Shown piece after piece: positions 11,050 through 21,157 of a stretch of DNA of 64,000 nt. Position numbers and translations under genes: made by a program. Source of the stretch: Oryza sativa Japonica Group (lineage: Eukaryota; Streptophyta; Magnoliopsida; Poales; Poaceae). A model generated the notes under the pieces. The model made no database searches and was not told the origin of the DNA. It saw nothing but the letters and a program-made list of their open reading frames with translations. How positions within the stretch are numbered: the stretch's first letter is position 1; every line of letters begins with the position of its first letter. The DNA is taken from the NCBI RefSeq assembly GCF_034140825.1, contig NC_089035.1, forward strand, positions 8,979,001 through 9,043,000. The letters run 5' to 3'.

Positions 11050-11842
11050 TGATGAACCCTGAGTTCCTCTCAACACTCAAGGCTGATGTTGGCCCGATCT
11101 TTCGGTGAGTTGTGATAACTACGATTTGGGAGAAACGTTGACGATCCGACTACAACCGTACGAGACGTTGTGTTGCGCCTTAGCGATCGATACACCTCTC
11201 CGTGGGTTGTTGATCTTGCCGGTGCAGATCAACCCTATTCCTGCAAGCAAATCGAAGAAACAAGCAAGAACAAGAATAAAGCAATCTGATATTGCAAATA
11301 GGAATTTAATACAAATGATAAGTTGGGGTTTCGAATACAAGCAGACGGACGGTCTGGCCGACACGCGCGCTGCAAGCGAAGTAGCAATGGCTAAACTTTC
11401 ATCTAAACAAAACCCGAGAAACCCTGAAGGGGTAACTAGCTATATATAGGGGTGGGAGGACGACCTAGGGGTGCCTAGGGTCGTGCTCCACCAGCTTGGG
11501 GCGCACCCCACATGGGCCCCACCTGAGCCGGGGTCCCAAATGAAGTTACAAGCCCATAGGCCCATTATAGGTGATGCAACACCTTGTTCCTGTGATTCTG
11601 GCCACACGAGATAGAATTCAGAGAAGAGGCTGGATCCGTTAGAAAGAGGGCTCCGAGAGCTTTCCATCAAGTACTCACGGGCCGAAAACGGAGGTCGTAT
11701 GCAGATTCGGTGGCCGTTTGAAGTCAGCAGTGTAGTAGGTGGCCGAATCGGATTCCAGCACTTGGAGTACTTGATCTCGATATCTTCTTGTTCATCCATG
11801 ATGTGAGCAATGGTTGCATCCGTGGTAGCCATGGTCACATCA
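11050..11842 (-). repeat. 5' LTR of the gag-only element
   Basis: 793 bp. The primer-binding site follows directly (minus strand), and the CCTTC target duplication borders the outer end. Confidence 0.9.
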
Positions 11843-12902
11843 CCTTCCCCTCCGTCGTCGACTCGTCGTCACCGGCTGGAAGGAGAGGGAGGGGCATACC
11901 AGATCTAGAAGATAACGTCGCCGTGGTATCCATGCTCCCTTCCGCCCCTCCATGCCCGTCGCCTACCTCCACCCCTCGGCTATCGCCTGTCTCCACCACG
12001 CCCACCGGCCGCCGCCGCCGCCTCCGCGCCCATCTGCCGCCACCGCTGCCTCCGCACCCGCTGCCTTTCACGCGCGCCATCCACCGCCGCTCCACCTCCA
12101 CACCATGCCGCTTCGCTCCGCCCGCTCGGGCGTATCGGTTCTGTTCGGCTGGAGAAAATGGATGCTGGGGTTGGGGTTTGGTCCTGGGAACGTTGATGTT
12201 TATATTTTTTTTTCTTTGCTCTCACAGTAAACTTGGTAGACTGTTGTTAATCAACCTCAATATACGTGAGAGATTAATTAGTAACTATGTGAAGCATGTT
12301 TAGCAAATAACATTATTTTTTAACTAATTCAGGCTTAAAAAACATATACATAACAAAGTTGGTTAGAAGATATTATTAAAATATATGAAAGGTGATATGG
12401 AGGATGTAATATGGATGATTTGTTGGAGTAGGAATAAATATAGAGAGAGAATCTTTTTAGATGGCCATCCAAACTGAGATATGGAGTACCGAAAACTGAG
12501 ATATGGAGTACCGAATTTAGATGAGTTGCTGGGCATGCTCTAAGCCAGATGCTAATACTACATATGCATGGCCATCTATTTCACATACTCTCATGATGCA
12601 ACTATAAAACAACAACATACGTGTTCTTACTTCGTTTTTGTGGTTAATTTCGCCGCATGTTCTTAATGCGTTTTTTTGTGGTTCATGGTATCCATATATG
12701 CTACAAGACTACACTAGCATGACTGTGCCGTATATCTCGTATATGTACCATATGTGTTTTGATTGACAGTGGCGTACACCATGTAGCTGCACTAAATTTA
12801 GTAAAAAGAAAGAAAACATGCATCTGAATTATTCATATAAAAGAAACACGTATTCATAGACAGATCTGAACTAGTAACGGACAGGCTGAATCTGTAGTGA
12901 AT

Positions 12903-13178
12903 CTAGTAGGCAGCGGGTGGTTTGGGCTTGTTGTTCGGTTTGAGGATGAGATCGGCTAGAGGATACCAGATTATTGGTCGCTTATGGGCTTGGACGCCGG
13001 CAGCGAAGAAGAGGATCAGGGCCCAGTCCGACATCACGGCCTGGTACACCCTCGGCAAGGGGAGGACGAGGCTCATCACCACGAGCAGCACGCCGCACGA
13101 GAGCGCGAAGCCGATCCCCACCGCCGCCGTCTGGAAGTCCGACGATCTCATCGCCGCGCGTGAGGCCGCTGACGCCAT
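12903..13178 (-). CDS. Small two-helix membrane protein, duplicate copy 2
   Basis: Intronless 91-residue frame starting MASAASRAAMRSSDFQTAAV and ending PPAAY. Two hydrophobic segments (about residues 18-40 and 48-63) are separated by a short PLPRVYQAVM loop. The C-terminal tail RPIIWYPLADLILKPN is followed by a Lys/Pro-rich end. No cleavable signal peptide is obvious. It has the same length and features as the copy at 2625-2867, but here the ATG is kept. The conservation of both copies over about 80 residues suggests a real protein. The family is not recognised and no function is claimed. Both copies lie in the same orientation within the tandem duplication. Confidence 0.6.
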   Translation of the reverse strand: MASAASRAAMRSSDFQTAAVGIGFALSCGVLLVVMSLVLPLPRVYQAVMSDWALILFFAAGVQAHKRPIIWYPLADLILKPNNKPKPPAAY

Positions 13179-13659
13179 CGATCCCCGGCCCCCTCCCGCC
13201 GCCGCCGCCGCCGAGAGAATTCCCTTTTTTTTTTCTTTTGCTGATCCTATCAATGTTTCTCTTGGCCCTTGCCCCCCTTCTCTTTCAATCTGTTGCTGTT
13301 TAGGTTATCTGATGTTGGTTGGGGTATATATGAACTGGAAAAATATAAATCATGTACTAATCCGTGTCCTAAAACATCTCGGTCCCCGATCTGTTTGGTT
13401 ATCTGATGCGTATTGGCTCGCGCGCGCGGGTCACGAGGCTGGTCGCTCACCACTCTCCACGCCTCCCGCCATTGCCGTCCAGTTCCTCTCACACGGAGCT
13501 TGGCCAGCTCGGCCTCATATAATAGCATATATGTTTTCTCATTATATTATTCAAATATATTAAAATGACAATATAATTTTAAATTTTGTAATAACTTTAC
13601 AAAACTACTAATGTGCAATATTCATATGGTATTTTATATACGTGTTTGTTATTAATTAT

Positions 13660-14363
13660 TTTTTAATTCCAAATTTTCTGTAAATAATATTTTTATATAG
13701 ACTATAGGCTCTTCTTCCAATATTATTTATTTTTATTTTTGAATTTTTATTATTTCTAATTGTATTTCTATGTGTACTCTAAACTCATTTTTCAATTTTC
13801 TTTAGTTTTTAATTTCGAATTTCAATTACTTCTAAATTGTATTCCTATATTGACTTTAAACTCTTCTTCCCATGTTTTTCTTAATTTTGAATGTTAGTTA
13901 TTTCTAAATTATATTTTTATACGGACTCTGAACTCTACTTTTAATTTAATTATGTTTATTCCGAATTTTAGTTAGTTTTAATTTCTATATGAACTCTATA
14001 CTCTACTTCTAATATTTCTTATTTTTTTAATTCCGAATTTCTATTTTTTTAATTGTATTTCTATATGGACTCTATACTCTACTTCTAATATTCTTTATTT
14101 TTAATTCTAAATTTCTATTATTTCCTAATTATATTTCTATATGGACTCTATACACTTCTAATATTCCTTATTTTTAATTCCGAATTTCAGTTATTTCCTA
14201 ATTGTATTTCTATATGACTCTAGTCTCATCTTCTAATATTCCTTATTTTTTAATTCCGAATTTCAACTATTTCTAAATTGTATTTCTATATGGACTCTTG
14301 TCTCCTCTTCTAATATTCCTTATTTTTAATTCCGAATTTTAGCTATTTCTAAATTATATTTCT
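13660..14363. repeat. AT-rich minisatellite array, left part
   Basis: About ten imperfect tandem units of roughly 60-75 bp, each with the landmarks ATTTCTATATGGACTCTA, CTCTTCTTCTAATATT and TTTTTAATTCCGAATTTC. The array is broken by the solo LTR; the flank resumes with GGACTATGC at 17310. It is not seen in duplication unit 1. Confidence 0.8.
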
Positions 14364-14368
14364 ATATG

Positions 14369-17304
14369 TGTAAGTTCAAGTGCCTTAATTTGGTTTCGGT
14401 GATTAATGACACATCTAATTATATGAGACTAACGTTTTTATGAGCCTTTCTTTGACTAGTCTTATTTGGATATGAAAGTAAAAATGATGAGAGGTATGTA
14501 TTAAAAACTTCACATATTCTAACTTGGTCTCTCTTGTGGATCCAAAATATAGTGTGAGCTCCCTCATTGATCTTGATTGATAATGTGCATATGCATTCCT
14601 TCATATCCATATATATATGCACATCTTGAGGGGGAGCTTATTCTATATTTTATTCATTATAAGATCTCTATCTTGATTTGAAATTATCTTTCATCTCATC
14701 TTATTGTATTGTTTATATCAGGTTATTATCTATCACAAAAGAGAGAAAAGATTGAAAGATTTTGGATTAAACAATTTGTGTAATTGTTGCTTTGGTGATA
14801 GATGATAAATCGATGTTTATGGGATTAACCTCTCTTTTTCATAAGTTGTTAACTAGGTTATTTCCCGATGATGAGATGTGGTAGATATGCATTCTTTGGT
14901 GATGGACCTTAATCATGACAAGGATGAAATGCATGGAAATAAAACGATATGTACCACTTCTTATCTCCTTTTTGATAGGTTTATATGTATGATTTTCATG
15001 TTATTGTTATATAAGTGTGAGACTAATGTTTACTCGAGTCATATCTTATTTAGTCTAATTTACATTAAGAGCATGGAGATTATGAAGGTATATGTTTTAT
15101 ATTGGTCTACATCATTACTACATATGCCTTCTCTATGTGTATAGGATAAACCCCCCATTGGTTCTTCTTTACTTATGCATACACTTGTCTCTCTTGTATA
15201 TTTCTTTGTATGCATATACTTAGGGGGAGCAAATCCTATACATTTATTGTGTATGTTCTAGATCCATGTTGTTCACCTATTATTTATATCGGATCTTTGC
15301 ACTTGAGCTTGCATACGGGTATATGACACTTGAGGTGTAAATGAATACTCAACAAACATATCCATATCTTTCATATGCAACCGGTTGGTCATCAAGTGAA
15401 GGATGACAACCGATTTGTTGAGACTAATGTTCTCCTTTGAGATGTGAAAAGGAATAGGTTCCATCGTAATGAGGCTAATGGATGACAACATGGGTTGATG
15501 GTCACCAAGACAAGGACATCGCCATGTTGACAATAGTGAAGTCAAGATTGTGATGAGAAGAAAGGCTTGACAAAGGATGGTCAAGACCTCGGGATAAACA
15601 TGGTTCAAGCAAATGGTCACGAGTGTTGATCTTGGCTCAAGCATTGACCCCAAGTTGGATGGCGCAAGGCAAAGATATAATAGAACTAAAAATGTTTTCT
15701 TAGTCTTTTCCCGGTCTTGGTGTTTGGTGTAGACCGGATTTGCTAGATAGGCGCCGTACTATCAAGAGGGGTCTATGAAGCGAGCATGTGGATGATCTTG
15801 TGCCATATTAGTTCATATGCATATAGGTGTATTTTGTGGGCTTGTCTAGACAAGTGTGGTGAGTTTTATCAAGTCCCAAACAAAGAGAGAAGTGGGCACA
15901 TCCTATAGGTTTGGGTAGCCTCATGTGGTTATGTCCGGTGGAGTATCCTTTGGAGTGTGAGCTATTTCTCCCTGATAAAAGTTGTGTTTATTGGATGGAT
16001 TGTTCATGGGTTGGATAGCCCTTTGAATAAGCTTTCCATATAGTCCAAGAACGCCAAATTCCGAGATCCGAGTCAAGAGATATCGTCGTTTTACTAACGG
16101 TTGGTTGTGCTGAAAAGTGACCTGCGGTCTGACCGTAGGCCTTAGGTCGGTCTGACCGGGGCTGTTAGCCGGTCTGACCGGTGTGGTAAGGCCGGTCTGA
16201 CCGGCCCTACTGGTCTGTTGCACTGGTCTGGTTTTTGGTGGCGATACAGAGCCGCCAGAGCCGCAACCGGTCAGACCGAGCCGACGGCGGTCTGACCAAG
16301 CCGTGGACGGTCTGACCGGCCACTACACTGCTGTCAGACCGGCCAGGTTGAGTGGGCTCAATGATTGCCCTGTAACGGCTAGTTTTCTAGCCGTTACAAA
16401 GTAGTCCGGTTTGACCGGCCACTCTATGGCGGTCTGACCGGCCGAGCACAGAGTTGGGGATTTCGACTCCAACAGCTAGTTTAGGTGGTTGGGAGTATAT
16501 ATACCTACTCCCCAGCAGCAAGATTAAGGTTTTGGCACTCCATTGCATTATCTTGAACCTTTGCAAGAGCTCTCACATCCTTGTGAACTTAGTTTATCTA
16601 GTGATGTGTTAGAGAGTGGGATAAGCCAATCCAAGTGCATTGCTTCATTGTTATAGCTAGTGTGGCACTTGATCATCCTCAGCAAGCATCCTAGACTTGT
16701 TACTCTTGGAGGTTGCCGCCTCCTAGACGGCTTGTGGAGGTGTTGCCCGGTGACCTCTCCGAGGAGATTGTGGAGGAGGCCCGACGCCGGTTGTGAGTAG
16801 TTTGGAGTTCACCAACTTCGGAGTGAAGGAAGAACTACTCTAGTGATCGAGGCTTGGGTAGTCCTCTCCGTGGGCCGGCTCCCACCTTGCCCACCTCTTG
16901 ACGAAGGGGGCGTGCGGTGGCTTCGTGGTTGAGCGGTGGAGTTGGGCTCGCCTCAACGGGGATTAGGAAACCAGCGAGTTTCCGAACCTCGGTGAAAAAT
17001 CCCTCATCTCTTGTCCCATTTATTTGTTGCATTTACATTTGAGCAAGTTTACATAGTAGAGCTTATTTGTGCTATTATCACCCTAGGCTTGCAAACCTTA
17101 ACATAGAGTAGCTTCTTTGTGCACTTACGTGAGACTAGTTGATTTAGGTTTTGAATTGTGCAAAACCGTTTTGATTTACGCTTCCGCATACAAAACTCGA
17201 TTTTAGCCAAAAGTTTTAAAACCGCCTATTCACCCCCCTCTAGTCGGCCAAAAGTTTTAAAACCGCCTATTCACTCCCCTCTAGTCGGCCTCCTTGATCC
17301 TACA
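14369..17304 (+). mobile_element. Solo LTR, 2.94 kb, copia-like
   Basis: Begins TGTAAGTTCAAG and ends ATCCTACA, flanked by a perfect 5-bp duplication ATATG at 14364-14368 and 17305-17309. No internal region is present, so it is a solo LTR left by recombination. A TATA-like box (TATATATACC, about 16495) preceded by a cluster of GGTCTGACCG motifs indicates plus orientation. The end CCTATTCACCCCCCTCTAG is typical of grass copia LTRs. A 47-bp stretch is duplicated in tandem at 17208-17290. It is a fossil. Confidence 0.8.
16110..16445. repeat. Cluster of about ten CGGTCTGACCG motifs in the solo LTR
   Basis: The near-palindromic word GGTCTGACC (or its complement GGTCAGACC, and one GGTTTGACC) occurs about ten times within 335 bp just upstream of the TATA-like box of the LTR. 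A perfect hairpin (TAACGGCTAG, TTTT, CTAGCCGTTA) lies in the same region near 16372-16395. Confidence 0.85.
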
Positions 17305-17640
17305 ATATGGACTATGCTTTTTTCTTTTTCTTTTTCTCCGATTAATGTGAGAATTTATAGGTCATGAGAGCGAACGAGGAGACTCCTTTTTCTATTTCTT
17401 TAATAATATAATAGATTTGGACAGGCCCTTGTTCAGATTTATTGGACTAGTATATATTCTATCCAATTCCAAATTGATGCGTTGAAGACGCCTGCTGAGG
17501 TGTGATAGAGTAGGTAGACGATCGATGACATATTTGCGGATTTGCCTCTCGGACTTTATTCTCAACACGCGCATTTCTCTCACGACCACTCACACAAAGG
17601 GAATTTGATTTGAGTGTTGTGGAGTAGGTCAATATATAAG

Positions 17641-17860
17641 ATGAAAGGCCTTGCGGACAAGATGCAGTCCGCAGGAAAGCACCTTGATGATGATCTCGTC
17701 TCCTACATCCTTGCTAGTATGGATGTTGATTTTAATCCGGTGGTGACATCAGTTGCAAACCGGACTAAAGCTATCACTGTGGGTGAACTCTTTGCTCGAC
17801 TTGTTAGCTTTGAGACTCGTATGGAGTCGTGGAGGCTTTCGACCGCAGGCAAGGTGGTGA
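17641..17860 (+). pseudogene. Fossil Ty1/copia gag fragment, unit 2
   Basis: Second copy of the gag fragment at 6180-6420, with the same copia-type gag phrase (AGKHLDDDLVSYILASMDVD). It is a short broken remnant of an LTR retrotransposon and serves as a marker of the tandem duplication. Confidence 0.65.
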
Positions 17861-17956
17861 CTGCGGCCGCGGACGTCGGCGCGACAATAACATTCATCCC
17901 ATGGAAACAAATATTAATTGTTAGATTTGTCATTATAATTGCTTCCAAATTATTTC

Positions 17957-18191
17957 TCCTTCCATTTTATTCATATTATAAGATACTTTGATTATTTTTT
18001 CAAATTTTTAAGTTTAACCAAGTTAACATGGAAAAAAAGCAACACATATAAAATTAAATTAGTTTCATTAAATCTAACACTAAATATATTTCTTAATAAT
18101 TTTTTTGGGTTAAAAATATTGTTATATTTCTTTTATGAAGTAGTCAAACTTAAAAAGATGTCAAAATGTATTCTGATATGAAACAGAGGGA
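17957..18191. mobile_element. Stowaway-like MITE shared by both units (copy 2)
   Basis: Homologue of 6595-6826 with the same ends and AT-rich core. Confidence 0.6.
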
Positions 18192-18283
18192 TGACTATTT
18201 TTAAAAAATTTAGGGTCACAATTAACAAATAATAGTCATATACTATGTTTATTAAAGACCGTCTTATAATATATAAACAAACC

Positions 18284-18839
18284 TGCATTTTGGATTTGAT
18301 CGATTGATTTAGTTGTGAGGGAAAAAACCCCATTAATCCGTACCACCTCCTCCAAAAAATACTCAATCCTTGATACTCTGTAATAAATATGGCCATATAT
18401 ATTGCTAAATACAGTCTGCGGTCTGCCTATACTTTTGATTTTTTTTTCAAACCACCCTGTTAGGGGTTAATTAATCTAACCATATAATGTGTGGTCCAAA
18501 ACCGATACACGCATCATCGCAGGGGAGAGGAAACGGCTCAAGTGTGTACTGGTTGCCAGCATGTTTGACTTGGAGCTTCGATTATTCTATGCGTGTCTTG
18601 TACCCAACGTTGCAGTTGCACTGCCACCGAGGGCAGCAACTTGCCACAAACTTTCTTTGCCCTAATTTGGTACGAGCACCAAGGGATTAGACTAATTAAA
18701 CCTATTGAGAAACCGGTCACTAATCGTTAACTACCTCTACGTATACTCTAAAAACCTCGTGAACAGTCACTGGCATGTAGAACCAATTACGCCTAACCTG
18801 CCAACAAATACTATAACGTTAGTGTGTCTAGCTCCGTAA
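18284..18839. other. Intergenic DNA
   Basis: Unique-looking AT-rich sequence beyond the duplication. I see no gene or repeat. Confidence 0.4.
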
Positions 18840-19111
18840 GAGCAAGAAGAATAATAGTAAGCTATAAAACTGATATAAGCTATAGTAAGCTATAAAATTG
18901 ATATAAGCTTATGTGAAAAAGAGAAGTAACAAAAAAAATAAATAAAGAATATTGGCTGTTATGCAAGAGCTAGTTTAACACGTGTTGCAAGACAAATATA
19001 TTAAATGTATAAGTAAGAGAGAAGAAGAAAAATTAAAGCTAATCTTATAACTAATCTATCATATATGTTGGTTTTAAAATGGGCTAAATGAGTTTACAAT
19101 TAAACTTGCTA
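18840..19111. mobile_element. Harbinger-like MITE (GAGCAAG family), copy 2
   Basis: Ends GAGCAAGAAGAATAATAG and AATTAAACTTGCTA, flanked by TAA at 18837-18839 and 19112-19114. More diverged than the other copies. Confidence 0.6.
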
Positions 19112-20116
19112 TAACAAACATATTCTCGTAATAAGATAAGGTGAGAACACATGACAGCCGCCGACCAACTAATTAAGCCCCAAACATGAGACAAAAACGA
19201 CCTCGAATTAATCATGGGTGGCAAGTGCGAGCCTCTGACAGAATAATTGGACCTCAAATCGATCGCTTAGTTAGGATTTATTTCTGACTTGTGATCTGCG
19301 AGCGCTGTGAAGGTGGGGGGTGATCTTGATTTGTTTAGCCCAGCTGTGGGGCAAGATCCTAAGCTGGCTGGGTTTAGCAGTTTTCAAACGCTTAAATAAT
19401 GCGTCGCCGGGTTTGGTGATTAGCGCTGGGAATCTCTTCGCAGATGGGAACAAAAGTCCAACACGACACCACACAGGGCAATCGGGGGCAGCGTCCTGCC
19501 ATTTTCCGCTGAAAATTTTGATCGGTGGTTGACCCCTCTTCCGTGTGTGGGACACGGGTGAAATTAAACGGCATTACGTCCATGGAAATGGTTCTCGATT
19601 GATCGGTAGTTTTCGTATTTTATGAATTCTACAAATTGACTTTATATAGATGTTTAAAAATTTATTTTACTTTTATAGAAATTATGTTTGATCACTCAGC
19701 AATTTCTGTTTCGTTTATATTTGACATTCTCCCTCCGTAAAAAAACATAGTATTAGAATGTGATAACGACTCTATAAGAATGTCCAAATTCTTTGTATTA
19801 TTATATGCCACATCTTAGCACAAGGTTGTTTTTGTTTTTTTTTTGACGAATAGAGTAGTGCGCAGGGGTGCGGTACTCTCTATAGTCGTCGCAGCTTTCG
19901 ATTGTGTAACAACAGGGCTCGTTTGAAACACGAGAGGGGAATTACTGTCAACGATCACTGTGAAAAAAAGCCTGTAAATTTTCTCGCTGTCGCGAGCACT
20001 AGCAACGCACTCGCGACTCACACATGTGTGTGTGGCACGCTTTATGGTGGCACGCGTGCGTATGCTAGGGCTAGGAAGGTCTCGCAGGCAGGCAGGCAAC
20101 GAGAGGCTTTTCTCCT
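19112..20116. other. Upstream region of the PSY-type gene
   Basis: Non-coding. A short Stowaway-like end (CTCCCTCCGTAAAAAAACAT) sits near 19731. No complete element is seen. Confidence 0.4.
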
Positions 20117-20126
20117 CTATAAAAAG
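20117..20126 (+). promoter_or_regulatory. TATA box of the PSY-type gene
   Basis: CTATAAAAAG lies about 150 bp upstream of the start codon, followed by a CA-repeat leader. It is the best TATA match in the region. Confidence 0.6.
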
Positions 20127-20270
20127 TGGTTACTGTGCAGAGGTCAAGCCACACACACACACACTGATACACAGATCGGCAGAAAGGAAGGAGAAGCAGC
20201 CAAGCAGAGGCCCCGGTCTTGTCACCGGAAAGAGAGAAAAAGAGAAGTGAAATTGAGGAAGAGGAGGAGA

Positions 20271-20276
20271 ATGTGA
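20271..20276 (+). promoter_or_regulatory. Start-stop uORF ATG-TGA overlapping the main start
   Basis: The leader reads ATGTGATGG. A minimal ATG-TGA uORF shares its last base with the main ATG. Such minimal uORFs can lower translation or force re-initiation; any effect here is inference. Confidence 0.6.
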
Positions 20277-20805
20277 TGGCGCAGCAGCAGCGGCGGCGGC
20301 GGCGCGGGGGCTCTCTCGCCGTGCTCCTCCTCCTCCTCCTCCTCGCGGCGCTGCTGCTCTCCCTCTCCCTCCTCGCTCGCGTCGACGCCGCCGCCACGGT
20401 TTCGTCAGGTAGTACTCTGTTGCGCTATACCTCGCCGTCGCCGGCCGGCCGTGCTTCTCCCTCTTCTTTCGGTTTGCATCGTCGTCGTCGCCGTCGTTGC
20501 GCTCATGCCCGTGGTTCTTTCTTTCTTTCTTGCAGCGAATCTCGATTGGAATGAGGGAGAGGTGGCGGTGGCGACTCCGCTAGGACAGGTTTGCCTGCCT
20601 TCCCAGTTCTTGAATCTTTGATCATCTATGTGCATCCTCTCCTCCTGATTACGCTACTCTTTAATTAATCTTGTTTTTGCTGTGACAGGAGGCGGTGGCG
20701 GCGGCGGAGGAGGAGGGTGACCGGCCGCCGGAGAGGGTGGAGATGGAGTCCATCAACGACTACGGCCAAGCCAGCGCCAACAACCGCCACAACCCGCATC
20801 CGTGA
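20276..20805 (+). CDS. PSY-type tyrosine-sulfated peptide precursor (100 aa)
   Basis: Three exons: 20276-20408, 20535-20587, 20689-20805 (303 coding nt, phases consistent). The product has an Arg-rich start, a strong Leu-rich signal peptide (about residues 12-38), an acidic variable region (exons 2-3), and a C-terminal peptide INDYGQASANNRHNPHP ending at the stop. This matches the PSY family pattern DYxxxxANxxHxP (Arabidopsis PSY1: DYGDPSANPKHDP), with Asp-Tyr at residues 86-87 where TPST would sulfate the tyrosine. PSY peptides are secreted growth regulators that signal through leucine-rich-repeat receptor kinases. The start has a good context (G at -3 and +4). A start-stop uORF (ATGTGA, 20271-20276) overlaps the ATG by one base. 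The leader is Leu/Arg repeat-rich, so length polymorphism is likely. Confidence 0.82.
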
Positions 20806-20916
20806 CATGACCTGCCAACCGGAGCTGGATCTTAATTAGCTACTACTAGTTAATTATCTATGCAATGTTCTCCTCATTATCTAAAAAAAATGTAATGTGT
20901 TCTCCTCAGTATAATA

Positions 20917-21157
20917 CTCTCTCCGTCCTACAATATAAGAGATTTTAATTTTTTATTTGTAACGTTTGACCACTCGTCTTATTCAATTTTTTTTGCAAAT
21001 ATAAAAAACGAAAAGTTGTGCTTCAAGTACGGTAGATAATAAAGCAAGTCACAAATAAAATAAATAATAATTTTAAAAAATTTTGAATAAAATAAGTGGT
21101 CAAACGTTACAAACAAAAATTCAAAATCCCTTATATTATAGGACAGAGGAGAGAGAG
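20917..21157. mobile_element. Stowaway MITE
   Basis: Inverted ends CTCTCTCCGTCCTACAATAT and complement of ATTATAGGACAGAGGAGAG, with TA on both sides (20915-20916, 21158-21159). It lies just 3' of the PSY-type gene. Confidence 0.85.

Larger units (their letters stand above)
7433..11842 (-). mobile_element. Young gag-only (non-autonomous) Ty3/gypsy-like LTR retrotransposon
   Basis: A 4.41 kb element on the minus strand. Two 793-bp LTRs lie at 11050-11842 (5' LTR) and 7433-8225 (3' LTR), each with TG..CA ends. The target-site duplication is CCTTC at 7428-7432 and 11843-11847. Next to the 5' LTR on the minus strand is TGGTATCAGAGC, a primer-binding site for initiator-Met tRNA. A T-rich leader tract lies near 10.09-10.24 kb. 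A long gag-like frame is present and no pol is seen, so it looks whole for a gag-only family that depends on a partner. By eye the LTRs differ at only two positions, which at the rate often used for rice (1.3e-8 per site per year) is about 0.1 million years. Confidence 0.9.
7221..12540. mobile_element. PIF/Harbinger-like element (about 0.9 kb) split by an LTR retrotransposon
   Basis: Outer ends GAGCATCC and GGCATGCTC are terminal inverted repeats that extend inward through TTCGGTACTCCAT..CTGAG. The target duplication is TAA at 7218-7220 and 12541-12543. The matching place in duplication unit 1 (about 1946-1955, GAGGTTTTAAGCCA) is an intact empty site with a single TAA, which proves the boundaries. 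Without the 4.4 kb LTR element inside, it measures about 905 bp. The right part (11848-12230) is GC-rich, has no transposase and resembles captured genic sequence. Confidence 0.88.
6919..18283. repeat. Tandem duplication, unit 2 (expanded by insertions)
   Basis: Second copy of the unit at 1645-6918. Segment A is 6919-7220 plus 12541-13442, split by a 5.3 kb nested transposon. Segment B is 17478-18283. Between them lie a minisatellite and a 2.9 kb solo LTR. Unit 2 ends at about 18283, where the shared AATATATAAACAA.CC motif stops. Confidence 0.85.

Noticed and set aside
16110-16445. Repeated CGGTCTGACCG words as a possible CRISPR-like array
   Set aside because: Spacing is irregular, both orientations occur, it is nuclear plant DNA, and it lies in an LTR promoter.
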